Below, in pieces: positions 24,388 to 32,446 of a stretch of DNA of 53,954 bases. The notes below the pieces were generated by a model. That model did no database searches. It worked only from the letters and a program-made list of their open reading frames with translations, and was not told the origin of the DNA. The stretch covers positions 1-53,954 of the forward strand of contig JAAEMS010000013.1 of NCBI GenBank assembly GCA_024225275.1, read 5' to 3'. Numbering within the stretch: the stretch's first letter is position 1; every line of letters begins with the position of its first letter. The DNA comes from Actinomycetes bacterium. GTDB lineage: Bacteria; Actinomycetota; Acidimicrobiia; Acidimicrobiales; JAAEMS01. The translations under genes and the position numbers were made by a program.

Positions 24388-26447
24388 TGGTCGGCGTCTA
24401 CGACGGAGTACGGGTCCTCGAGTTGGCCGACGGGTTGGCCGCCCCCTACGCGGGAATGTTCCTGGCCGACCATGGTGCCGATGTCGTGAAGGTCGAGGCA
24501 GCCACCGGCGACCCCTACCGGTCCGACCCCGGCTTCCAGACCGTCAATCGCAACAAGCGCTCGGTGGTTGTGAGCGACGAGGTACGGGGCTCGCTGATCG
24601 AGGCGGCGGAGATGATCATCGTCGACCAGCCTGGTCGGGCCGATGAGCTGCGGGCCGCCAATCCGGCGGCCATCATCCTGACGATGCCGCCGTGGGGTGA
24701 GCGCGGCCCCAAGGTCGACGATCCGGTGACCACCAGCCTTCTCCACGCCGCCACCGGGGTGGCTTGGAACCAGCAGTCCTACGCCGAGGTTCCCGTCGAT
24801 CTGGTGGTGCCGGTGGCCGAGTACGGGACGGGTGTACTCGGGGCCCTGGCCGCGGCCTCCGCCCTCTTGCTTCGGGCCACCACAGGCCGGGTGGCCACCT
24901 ACGAGGTCAGCGGGGTGGCTGGTTCAGCCGCCGTGCAGTTGGGCGAGGCTCGCCCCGCCGGGCCGCCCGAGCCCAGGCCCGGCGATTCGGGCCTCGGCTC
25001 CAAGGGCCGAGTGGCCTGCTACCGGCTGGTCGAGGCCGGCGACGGGCAATGGTTCTTCCTGGCGTGTGGTACGGCTCGCTTCTACCAGCGCATGCTCGAC
25101 GTCATCGGCCGACCCGACCTGATCGACGACCCCCTCCTGGCCAACCCGCCGTGGGGGCTGATGCTCGACGAGGCCATCGCCCGCATCACCCCGATCCTCG
25201 ATGAGGTCTTCGCCACCAAGCCCCGGGCCCAGTGGCTGAAGCTGCTGGCCGCGCACGACGTGCCCGCCCAACCGGTTCTCACCCGCGACGAGTTCCTGAC
25301 CTCCTCGATCGTGGCCGCCAACAACATGGATGTCGCCGTCGACCACCCCGATCTGGGCGAAGTGCGGATGATGGGTGTGCCCCTGGAACTCGACTCGGCT
25401 CCGGGGTCGGTCCGGCTCCGTGCTCCCTTGGTGGGCGAACACACGGACGCGGTGTGCACCGAATGGGGCGCGGCCCCTCCCCCGAGCTCGGTGACGCCTG
25501 GTGACGGCCAGCGGCCTCTGGCGGGAGTACGCGTCATCGACTTGTCGTCCTTCATCGCCGGACCCGTCGTGAGCCGCCACCTGGCCATGCTGGGCGCCGA
25601 GGTCACCAAGGTCGAGCCCCCCACCGGCGACCCGTTCCGGGCCATCGGCCCCCCCTTCCTGTCGTGGAATCAGGGCAAGAGGAGTGTGGCCCTCGACCTC
25701 ACCACCGCCGAGGGTCAGGCCACCCTGCACAAGATGGCCGCCGACGCGGACGCCGTCATCGAGAACTTCCGGCCCGGGGTGTCGGGCCGGCTGGGTTGTG
25801 ACCCCGCCACCCTGCGGGGGGTCAACCCCGACCTCGTCCTCCTGTCATCGCCGGGCTACGGGTTCGACGAGTCGATGGCGGACAAGCCCGCCTTCGATCC
25901 CCTGGTCCAGGCCCTCGGTGGATTCATGGCCGCCCAGGGCGGGATGGCCCAGCCCGGCGACGGGGCCGAACCGGTCTTCTTGTCGGCTCCCGTGCACGAC
26001 GTGACGACCCCGACGGTCGGGGCCTTCGGAGTTGTGATGGGCCTCCACCGCCGGTTCCAGACGGGCGAGGGTCAGCACATCCACACCTCGCTGGCCCAGA
26101 GCACCATGGTCGCCCAGGCCGCGGAGTACACCCGGTTCGAGGGCCGCCCGCCCACCGCCCTCGGTGGCTTCGACCACCCCGGCGTCGAGGGCAACACATG
26201 GGAGGACACCGAGGACGGCCCCGTCTGGACCGACGGCCACCTGTCGGTGCCGGTCGAGGTGAGGGGTCTCACCGGCTCCGAGCTGGCCGAAGACAACGGC
26301 CTGCTCACCGAGCACTCCACCGAGTCGTTCGGTCCGCTGGTCATGTTCGGCCAGCTGATCGGTGGAGCCGGCCCGGCCCCGGCCCCGGCACCGGTTCTCG
26401 ACGATCACGGCGACGAGCTACGCGCCGAATACAGCGCCGAGGGGTAG
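24387..26447 (+). CDS. Tandem CaiB/BaiF protein with shortened C-terminal half
   Basis: A 686-residue fusion. Domain 1 (residues 1-375) opens VRVLELADGLAAPYAGMFLADHGADVVKVE and is complete, but the catalytic position is Glu145 (PVAEYGTGVLGALAAASAL) instead of Asp. Domain 2 starts VRVIDLSSFIAGPVVSRHLAMLGAEVTKVEPP and has Asp538 (PVHDVTTPTVGAFGVVMGL), yet after IHTSLAQSTM it lacks most of the small domain and ends with a GPAPAPAPAP linker and DDHGDELRAEY. The start ATG overlaps the previous stop by one base (TGATG), and I choose it for this coupling and the canonical N-terminus. The Asp-to-Glu change in half 1 is unlike the other tandem proteins, which lose the acid altogether. Confidence 0.88.
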   Translation: MVGVYDGVRVLELADGLAAPYAGMFLADHGADVVKVEAATGDPYRSDPGFQTVNRNKRSVVVSDEVRGSLIEAAEMIIVDQPGRADELRAANPAAIILTMPPWGERGPKVDDPVTTSLLHAATGVAWNQQSYAEVPVDLVVPVAEYGTGVLGALAAASALLLRATTGRVATYEVSGVAGSAAVQLGEARPAGPPEPRPGDSGLGSKGRVACYRLVEAGDGQWFFLACGTARFYQRMLDVIGRPDLIDDPLLANPPWGLMLDEAIARITPILDEVFATKPRAQWLKLLAAHDVPAQPVLTRDEFLTSSIVAANNMDVAVDHPDLGEVRMMGVPLELDSAPGSVRLRAPLVGEHTDAVCTEWGAAPPPSSVTPGDGQRPLAGVRVIDLSSFIAGPVVSRHLAMLGAEVTKVEPPTGDPFRAIGPPFLSWNQGKRSVALDLTTAEGQATLHKMAADADAVIENFRPGVSGRLGCDPATLRGVNPDLVLLSSPGYGFDESMADKPAFDPLVQALGGFMAAQGGMAQPGDGAEPVFLSAPVHDVTTPTVGAFGVVMGLHRRFQTGEGQHIHTSLAQSTMVAQAAEYTRFEGRPPTALGGFDHPGVEGNTWEDTEDGPVWTDGHLSVPVEVRGLTGSELAEDNGLLTEHSTESFGPLVMFGQLIGGAGPAPAPAPVLDDHGDELRAEYSAEG

Positions 26448-26453
26448 CGGCGC

Positions 26454-26459
26454 TAGCTT
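26454..26459 (+). promoter_or_regulatory. -10 box of a leaderless promoter
   Basis: TAGCTT lies 8 nt before the ATG at 26468 of the type B tandem CaiB gene, in the 20-bp gap after the preceding stop codon. It could give this gene its own transcript inside the cluster. Confidence 0.45.
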
Positions 26460-26467
26460 CTTCGGCC

Positions 26468-28927
26468 ATGACACAGCCATTGGCCGGGATCCACGTTGTC
26501 GAGTTGGCCCAGGGCATCGCCGGGCCCTACGCAGGAAAGCTGTTCGCCGATTTCGGCGCCGACGTCGTCAAGATCGAACCGGCCGACGGTGATCGGTCGC
26601 GCCAGGTCGGCCCGTTCCCCGAGTCGGGCCCCGATCCGGAGCAGGGGGCCCTGTTCCTCCACCTCAACACCAACAAGCGGTCGGTGGTGGCCGAGCCCGA
26701 GAGCGACCTGTTCGCCCAGCTGATCGGTACCGCCGACCTGGTGATCCAGAGTGAGCCCTCCCCCGACCCGGCCCAGTTGCGGGCCGAGCAGCCGGGAGCG
26801 GTGGTTCTGACCGTCACCCCCTTCGGCCTCACCGGGCCCTACGCCGGCTACCAGGGTGAGGAAATCGTCCACTACGCCTTCGGCGGGCCCATGGCCTCGA
26901 CCGGCGGTCCGGAGCGGGAGCCCCTCAAGATGGGCGGAAACATCGGCCAGTACCAGTGCGGCACGGTGGGCGCGGTCGCCGCCATGGCGGCGCTACGCAT
27001 GGCGGTCGAGACCGGCAACGGCACCCACATCGACCTGGCCAACACCGAGACCCAGATCTGCTCGATCGACCGGCGCATGGCCTACCTGCTCTACGGCTCC
27101 TACCGGAACGCCAACACCCTGCGTAGTGGTGGCTACTCGACCGCACCCTTCCCCATCGGGGTGCGACCCACCATGGACGGCCATGTCCAGATCTCGACCT
27201 TGATGAACTGGATTCCGCGGATGCTGGCGGTGGTCGATGATCCCGAGATGTCCGCGATCTACGACGACCCCATGTGGCTGTTCGATGAGTCAACCCCCGA
27301 GAAGGTCGATGCCCAGACCCTGATGTGGAGTCTGACCCGGACCCGCCAGGGCGCCATGGAGGAGGCCCAGGCCCAGGGCTGGCCGGTCACCACGGTCAAC
27401 CGACCTGTGGATCTCCTGGTCGATCCCCACTTCGCTGATCGGGAGTTCTTCCAGACCATCGACCATCCGGGAGCCGGTGAGGTGCGCCAGCCCGGACCTC
27501 AGTTCCGCATGTACGACGGGTGGTCGGTCCGCCATCCCGCTCCCCGGCTCGGTGAGCACACCGACGAGGTCGCCGCCGAGATGAGGACCCGACCTGTTCG
27601 GCCCGTCGTCCAGCCCGATGAACCCCGTCTACCCCTCGAGGGTCTGCGCGTCCTCGACATGACGGTGGTGTGGGCCGGCCCCTACACCACCTTCTTCCTG
27701 GGCGACCTCGGCGCCGATGTGGTCCGGGTCGACAACCCCTGGGTGTTCCCATCCGCTACCCGAGGCGTGCTCCCCCGCCCCCCCAAGGAGATCCTCAACG
27801 AAGGCGACGGCATCTTCGCCGCCTACCCCGACGGTGAGCCCGGCGAGCGACCTTGGAACCGGCTGGGTCTGTTCAACTCCCACGCCCGCAACAAGCGGAG
27901 CGTCACCCTCGACCTGCGCAAGGACTCGGGGCGCGAGGCCTTCCTGCGCCTGGTGGAGACCTGCGACGTGATGGTCGAGAACAACTCGGTCGACCTGCTC
28001 GAGAAGCTCGGCATCGACTGGGACACCCTGCACGCCCGCAACCCCCGCCTCATCCTCTTGCGCATGCCGTCGGCCGGGCGCACGGGCCCTTACCGCGAAT
28101 ACCTGGGCTTCGGTGTGAACTTCGAGGGTCTGTGCGGGCTCACGGCCCTGCGCGGCTACCCCGACCTCGACCCGTCCGAAGGTGAAGCCGTCTACCACAT
28201 GGACGCCGCCTCGGGATCGGCGGGAGCGTTCGCGGTGTTGACCGCCCTGCGCCGCCGCGACGAGACCGGCGTGGGTGAGGTCGTCGAGCTGTCCCAGTCG
28301 GAGAACATGCTCAGTCACATCGGCGAGTACATCATCGACGCCGACCGCACCGGTATCGAGCACGGCACCATCGGCAACCGTCACCCCGTTCGCGCCCCCC
28401 AGGGATGCTACCCATGCACCGGCGACGACGGCTGGGCGGTCATCTCCGTCGGCTCCGACGACGAGTGGGCCGGCCTGAGCCGAGCCGCCGGTTCACCCCA
28501 GTGGGCCGGCGATGCCCGGTTCGCTACCGCCGAAGGGCGACACGAGCATCACGACGAGCTCGACGAGCTGATCGGGGCGTGGACGGCCGAGCTGGACCAC
28601 TACGAGGTGTTCGAGCGTTGTCAGGCCGAGGGGGTGCCCGCCGCTCCTGTGCTGCACGACCTCGATGCCCTGGCCGACCCTCACCTGCGCGAGCGGGCCA
28701 TGTTCGCTCCCAACACCTGCGAGGACACCGGCACCCACGACTACCCGACCCACGCCTGGCACTGGGACGGCCCCGACATGCGGTTCGAGCACCTCCCTAC
28801 CCTCGGCTCCGACAACGAGGCTGTGTTCAAGGACCTCCTCGCCTACTCCGCCGACGAGTACGCAGCCCTCGAAGCCGACGGCCACATCACCACCGACTAC
28901 CTCGACCCCGACGGCAACCCCCTCTGA
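26468..28927 (+). CDS. Tandem CaiB/BaiF protein (type B), one catalytic Asp
   Basis: An 819-residue fusion. Domain 1 opens IHVVELAQGIAGPYAGKLFADFGADVVKIE, domain 2 LRVLDMTVVWAGPYTTFFLGDLGADVVRVD (about residue 390). In domain 1 the catalytic position is Gln161 (GGNIGQYQCGTVGAVAAMAAL). In domain 2 it is Asp579 (YHMDAASGSAGAFAVLTAL). The GGN..YQCG replacement is shared with its paralogue at 15099, so the loss predates their duplication. The ATG is set by the TAGCTT box 8 nt upstream and the canonical N-terminus; longer in-frame extensions have no family similarity. The C-terminus ITTDYLDPDGNPL matches the paralogue's ISEDYLKPDGTPW. Confidence 0.9.
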   Translation: MTQPLAGIHVVELAQGIAGPYAGKLFADFGADVVKIEPADGDRSRQVGPFPESGPDPEQGALFLHLNTNKRSVVAEPESDLFAQLIGTADLVIQSEPSPDPAQLRAEQPGAVVLTVTPFGLTGPYAGYQGEEIVHYAFGGPMASTGGPEREPLKMGGNIGQYQCGTVGAVAAMAALRMAVETGNGTHIDLANTETQICSIDRRMAYLLYGSYRNANTLRSGGYSTAPFPIGVRPTMDGHVQISTLMNWIPRMLAVVDDPEMSAIYDDPMWLFDESTPEKVDAQTLMWSLTRTRQGAMEEAQAQGWPVTTVNRPVDLLVDPHFADREFFQTIDHPGAGEVRQPGPQFRMYDGWSVRHPAPRLGEHTDEVAAEMRTRPVRPVVQPDEPRLPLEGLRVLDMTVVWAGPYTTFFLGDLGADVVRVDNPWVFPSATRGVLPRPPKEILNEGDGIFAAYPDGEPGERPWNRLGLFNSHARNKRSVTLDLRKDSGREAFLRLVETCDVMVENNSVDLLEKLGIDWDTLHARNPRLILLRMPSAGRTGPYREYLGFGVNFEGLCGLTALRGYPDLDPSEGEAVYHMDAASGSAGAFAVLTALRRRDETGVGEVVELSQSENMLSHIGEYIIDADRTGIEHGTIGNRHPVRAPQGCYPCTGDDGWAVISVGSDDEWAGLSRAAGSPQWAGDARFATAEGRHEHHDELDELIGAWTAELDHYEVFERCQAEGVPAAPVLHDLDALADPHLRERAMFAPNTCEDTGTHDYPTHAWHWDGPDMRFEHLPTLGSDNEAVFKDLLAYSADEYAALEADGHITTDYLDPDGNPL

Positions 28928-28962
28928 CCCCAACCCGAAGATGAGGCGGGGGTGGGGGCGGC

Positions 28963-28968
28963 TACTGT
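28963..28968 (+). promoter_or_regulatory. -10 box of a leaderless promoter
   Basis: TACTGT lies 8 nt before the ATG at 28977 of the MaoC-like gene, in the 49-bp gap after the tandem CaiB gene. Confidence 0.45.
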
Positions 28969-28976
28969 CGCTCGCC

Positions 28977-29900
28977 ATGAGCGACACATGGCCTCAGACC
29001 CTCGAACCGGTGACCGGGCCGTTCTCGGCGGAGCGGGTCGACGGGGCCGCGTGGGGGATGGGCAACCACGGGCCGGCCACGGTTTCGGTAGCCGAGAGCG
29101 GCTTCGTGCCGCCCGACTTGATGACCGGGTTCACCCTGTTCCTGCTGGCCCGCCAGAGCCGCAGGCCCCGACCCGACGGGGCCCAGAAGGCCAGCGCCAT
29201 CGCCGGCGGGGTGTGGGTGCGCGAGCAGGTGACCTACCACCGACCGATCGGGCGCACCGACCCCTTCGTGGTCACCGGCGAGTCCACGGGTCGATACATC
29301 CGGAAGGGCCGGCGCTACGGGACGACCCGATCACAGACCCACGACTCGGCCGGCGAGCCTGTCGCCACCAACCTCACCACCGGGCTCCTGGCCTACAAGG
29401 TCGAGGACGGGCTCGACGACGAGGTCGAGGGCCTTCCTGTCGAAGACACGCCAGGACCCGACCCCGAATGGGAGGCTGCGGCAGCCAACCCTCACCTCGA
29501 TGCCCTGGCCGGCGCGACCGTTGGTCAGACCCTCGGCGGCGAACCGATGACCGTCAGCCTGGCAATGATGCAGGCCCGCGATACGGCCAATCCCGACAAC
29601 CCGATCCACAGTAGCCAGGAGGAGGCCGAGAAGGCCGGCCTGACCGCCCCGATCGCCGGCGGGTCGCACGTCCAGTCGTTCGCCCTCGAGCTGTTGATGG
29701 TCCAGTGGGGTCCCGAGGTCCTACTCCATGGGGCCCTTGTCGACTGCCGGTGGAGGGCGCCGACCCACGCAGGAACGGCCATCGTGCCGACCGCCGAGGT
29801 GACCGCCGTCGAGCCCGACCGGGTCGAGGTGGCCATCCAGGTCGATCTCGAGAGCGGCCCCACCGCTATGGTCGGCACTGTCGTCATCCCTCTCCCGTGA
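28977..29900 (+). CDS. MaoC-like double hot-dog hydratase family protein
   Basis: A 307-residue protein whose C-terminal half carries a hydratase-2-like segment, RDTANPDNPIHSSQEEAEKAG (the D-x-N-P-x-H type motif of (R)-specific enoyl-CoA hydratases), followed by GLTAPIAGGSHVQSFALELLM. The N-terminal half (FVPPDLMTGFTLFLLARQSR and ATNLTTGLLAYKV) is compatible with a second, non-catalytic hot-dog domain. It may hydrate an enoyl-CoA or a dicarboxylic/methylfumaryl-type CoA ester. It lies between two tandem CaiB genes on the same strand, and class III CoA-transferases and MaoC hydratases cooperate in known mesaconyl/methylfumaryl-CoA chemistry; that parallel is inference only. Confidence 0.75.
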   Translation: MSDTWPQTLEPVTGPFSAERVDGAAWGMGNHGPATVSVAESGFVPPDLMTGFTLFLLARQSRRPRPDGAQKASAIAGGVWVREQVTYHRPIGRTDPFVVTGESTGRYIRKGRRYGTTRSQTHDSAGEPVATNLTTGLLAYKVEDGLDDEVEGLPVEDTPGPDPEWEAAAANPHLDALAGATVGQTLGGEPMTVSLAMMQARDTANPDNPIHSSQEEAEKAGLTAPIAGGSHVQSFALELLMVQWGPEVLLHGALVDCRWRAPTHAGTAIVPTAEVTAVEPDRVEVAIQVDLESGPTAMVGTVVIPLP

Positions 29901-29937
29901 GCCGCACACCGCGCAGCGAGAAGGCGAACCAGTAGTC

Positions 29938-32364
29938 ATGAGCACGGCGCTCAGTGGGATCCGGGTTCTCGATCTGGCCGACCGGTCGGCGGCGCTGGCC
30001 GGGCGCGTACTGGCTGACCTGGGCGCCGAAGTGATCCTCGTCGAACCTCCGGGCGGCAACTCGATGCGGCACCTGGCTCCGTTCGTCGGCGGCAAACCCG
30101 ACCCCGAGTTGTCGTGCCACCACCTCTACCTGAACGCCAACAAGCGGTCGGTAGTGCTCGACCTCGACAACCCCGACCACCGCAGTCAGTTCCGTGCCCT
30201 GATAGGCACCGCCGATCTACTCATCGACACCGATCCCCCCGGTCGTCTCGATGACCTCGAATTGGGGCACGAAGATCTCCGAGCCCTCAACCCGGGTCTC
30301 GTCCAGGTGTCGGTCACCCCGTTCGGGCTCGACACTCCCTGGCGCGACCGCAAGGCCACCGACCTGGTGGCCGGTGCGGCCGGCGGGCTGCTCTGGGTGT
30401 CGGGTGAGCCCGAAGGCCGGCCGGTGCAGGGGGGCCACAGTCCGTCGTACGCCATGGCCGGGCTCGCGGCCGCGTCGGCGGCGACCATCGCTCTCCACCA
30501 GCGCGACCTCGGCCCCGCCGCCACCGGCCACGGGGTCCATGTCGACATCAGCCTGCAGGAGGCCACCGCGCTGGCCGGCATGCAGACCAACACCCCCTCG
30601 GCCTGGACGTGGCACCAGCGTGTGCCTCGCCGCCCCGGTCTGTCGGCCGCCCTCCGCTGTCGCGACGGAAAGTATGTCGGACACATGGTCCGCCCGGACC
30701 GCTTCGGCGGCTTCCTCACCTGGTGTGACCAGGTGGGCGTCGACCACGGCATGACCCCCGACGACTGGGAGTGGGCCCGCCTCGACGCTCCCCGCGAGGA
30801 CAACCCGGTGACGGCCGCGACCCTGGCGCTGGCTGCGGCGCTGACCCGCGACGAGTTCGCCGCGGGTGCCCTCGAGGCCGACCTTGTGTGCCTGCCGGTT
30901 CTCGACTTCCCCGACATGGAGCGCCACGAGCAGTACCTGGTCAACGATCAGTTCCTGACTGTCTCCGACTCGCAGCGGAACCGGCATCTCGGGTTCGTTC
31001 GCTCTCCCGTCGACGCCATGGCCGACGGCGTCACCATCGAGCCCGCCCCCTTCCTCGGCGCCGACACCGACCCTCTCCTGCGAAATCTGCCTGGGAAGGG
31101 TGATGTCAGCACCCTCCCCACACAGATTTCGGGAGAGTCGGGAGAGTCAGGAGGACCGGGTCGGGCGCTCGAGGGGATACGGGTAGTCGACTTCGGGTGG
31201 GTGCTGGCAGCACCCATAGGCACCCGACTGCTGGCCAGCTTCGGGGCTGAGGTCATCCGCATCGAGTCGAGCCAGAAGCCCGACAGCATCCGCAGCCAGA
31301 CCGGGCCCGAGGGCCGACCCGACCCCGACCTCGGGGGCCTCCAGAACACGGTCAATGCGGGCAAGAAGTCGCTGGCCATCGACCTCACCACCGAGGCCGG
31401 CAAGGATCTGGTCCGCGACCTGATCACCACCGCCGACGTGGTGGTGAACAACTTCAGGCCCGACGCCATGGAACGCATGGGCCTCGGCTACGAGACCCTC
31501 GATCAGCTCCGCCCCGGCATCGTGCTGCTCAACCTGCCCGGCGCCCACCGGTTCGGACCGTGGGCACCGCGCGCCAGCATGGGCAACATCCTCATGGCCG
31601 CCTCGGGCTTCAACATGTACACCGGCTTCGACGACGAGCGACCCCGCGGCATCGGCGTCGCCTACCCCGACTTCACGTCACCCCACCTCTTGGTCAGCAC
31701 CGTCCTTTCTGCTCTACGCCAGCGAGAGACCACCGGTCAGGGTCAGGAGCTCCACCTCACCCAGCTATCGGGCATGGTCTCGCTCAACGGGGTCGAATGG
31801 ATGCAATACGTCGACAGTGGCGAGCAGCCAGCCCGGCGGGCCAACCGCGACCACGACCATTGCCCCCACGGGGTGTTCGCGGCGGAAGGAGAAGACGAGT
31901 GGCTGGCCCTCGCCGTGGCGGGCAACGAAGAGTTCGCGGCCCTCGCCGGAGTCATGGGTCAGCCGGAACTGGCCAACGATCCCCGCTTCACCGACCACAC
32001 CACCCGCAAGGCCAACGAGGACCCATTGGACGAGATCGTGGCCGGCTGGGCCCGAGGTCTCGACCGGTGGGAGGCCGCTGACCAGCTCCAGGCCGCGGGC
32101 ATCGCGGCCGCTGCGGTGGAGCACCTCGATGACATGCTCGACCGCGACCCCCAGCTACCCAACCACTACCAGATCGTCCATCAACCGTCGGCACCGAACA
32201 TCGACATCCCCATCGACCGCGAGGCGGCCCGGTGGCGTGGCATCACCCACGATCTCACCCGATCCCCAGGAGTCGGTGAACACAACGAGCACGTCGTACG
32301 CGAAATCCTGGGCCGGACCGAAGAGGAATACATCCAGCTCATCCTCGACGAAGTCCTGACCTAG
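29938..32364 (+). CDS. Tandem CaiB/BaiF protein (type A), one catalytic Asp
   Basis: An 808-residue fusion. Domain 1 opens IRVLDLADRSAALAGRVLADLGAEVILVEPPGG, domain 2 IRVVDFGWVLAAPIGTRLLASFGAEVIRIE (about residue 415). The first half has no acidic residue in the catalytic region (QGGHSPSYAMAGLAAASAATIAL) and a small insertion before the TGHG turn. The second half has Asp578 (AYPDFTSPHLLVSTVLSAL). The linker around 31120-31150 encodes a short ESGESGGPG repeat. It follows the MaoC-like gene by 37 bp. Paralogous to the 812-residue protein at 17621. Its end converges on the metallo-beta-lactamase gene. Confidence 0.9.
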   Translation: MSTALSGIRVLDLADRSAALAGRVLADLGAEVILVEPPGGNSMRHLAPFVGGKPDPELSCHHLYLNANKRSVVLDLDNPDHRSQFRALIGTADLLIDTDPPGRLDDLELGHEDLRALNPGLVQVSVTPFGLDTPWRDRKATDLVAGAAGGLLWVSGEPEGRPVQGGHSPSYAMAGLAAASAATIALHQRDLGPAATGHGVHVDISLQEATALAGMQTNTPSAWTWHQRVPRRPGLSAALRCRDGKYVGHMVRPDRFGGFLTWCDQVGVDHGMTPDDWEWARLDAPREDNPVTAATLALAAALTRDEFAAGALEADLVCLPVLDFPDMERHEQYLVNDQFLTVSDSQRNRHLGFVRSPVDAMADGVTIEPAPFLGADTDPLLRNLPGKGDVSTLPTQISGESGESGGPGRALEGIRVVDFGWVLAAPIGTRLLASFGAEVIRIESSQKPDSIRSQTGPEGRPDPDLGGLQNTVNAGKKSLAIDLTTEAGKDLVRDLITTADVVVNNFRPDAMERMGLGYETLDQLRPGIVLLNLPGAHRFGPWAPRASMGNILMAASGFNMYTGFDDERPRGIGVAYPDFTSPHLLVSTVLSALRQRETTGQGQELHLTQLSGMVSLNGVEWMQYVDSGEQPARRANRDHDHCPHGVFAAEGEDEWLALAVAGNEEFAALAGVMGQPELANDPRFTDHTTRKANEDPLDEIVAGWARGLDRWEAADQLQAAGIAAAAVEHLDDMLDRDPQLPNHYQIVHQPSAPNIDIPIDREAARWRGITHDLTRSPGVGEHNEHVVREILGRTEEEYIQLILDEVLT

Positions 32365-32372
32365 GAAGGCAA

Positions 32373-32446
32373 GCCAGACAGCGCGGCTGGTTCTCACCGC
32401 CTCACGGCGGACCGCCGCCCCCTCCCCTCAGGCCAGACAGCGCGGC
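32373..32446. repeat. 15-bp direct repeat flanking a convergent gene end
   Basis: GCCAGACAGCGCGGC occurs at 32373-32387 and again at 32432-32446. The second copy is inside the last codons of the MBL-fold gene; the first lies just after the stop of the tandem CaiB gene. It is probably a small duplication of a gene end. Confidence 0.6.
32397..32410. terminator. Hairpin between convergent genes
   Basis: CCGCC-TCAC-GGCGG is a perfect 5-bp GC stem with a 4-nt loop, placed in the 63-bp gap between the converging tandem CaiB and MBL genes. No U-tract on either strand, so it is only a candidate bidirectional terminator. Confidence 0.35.
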
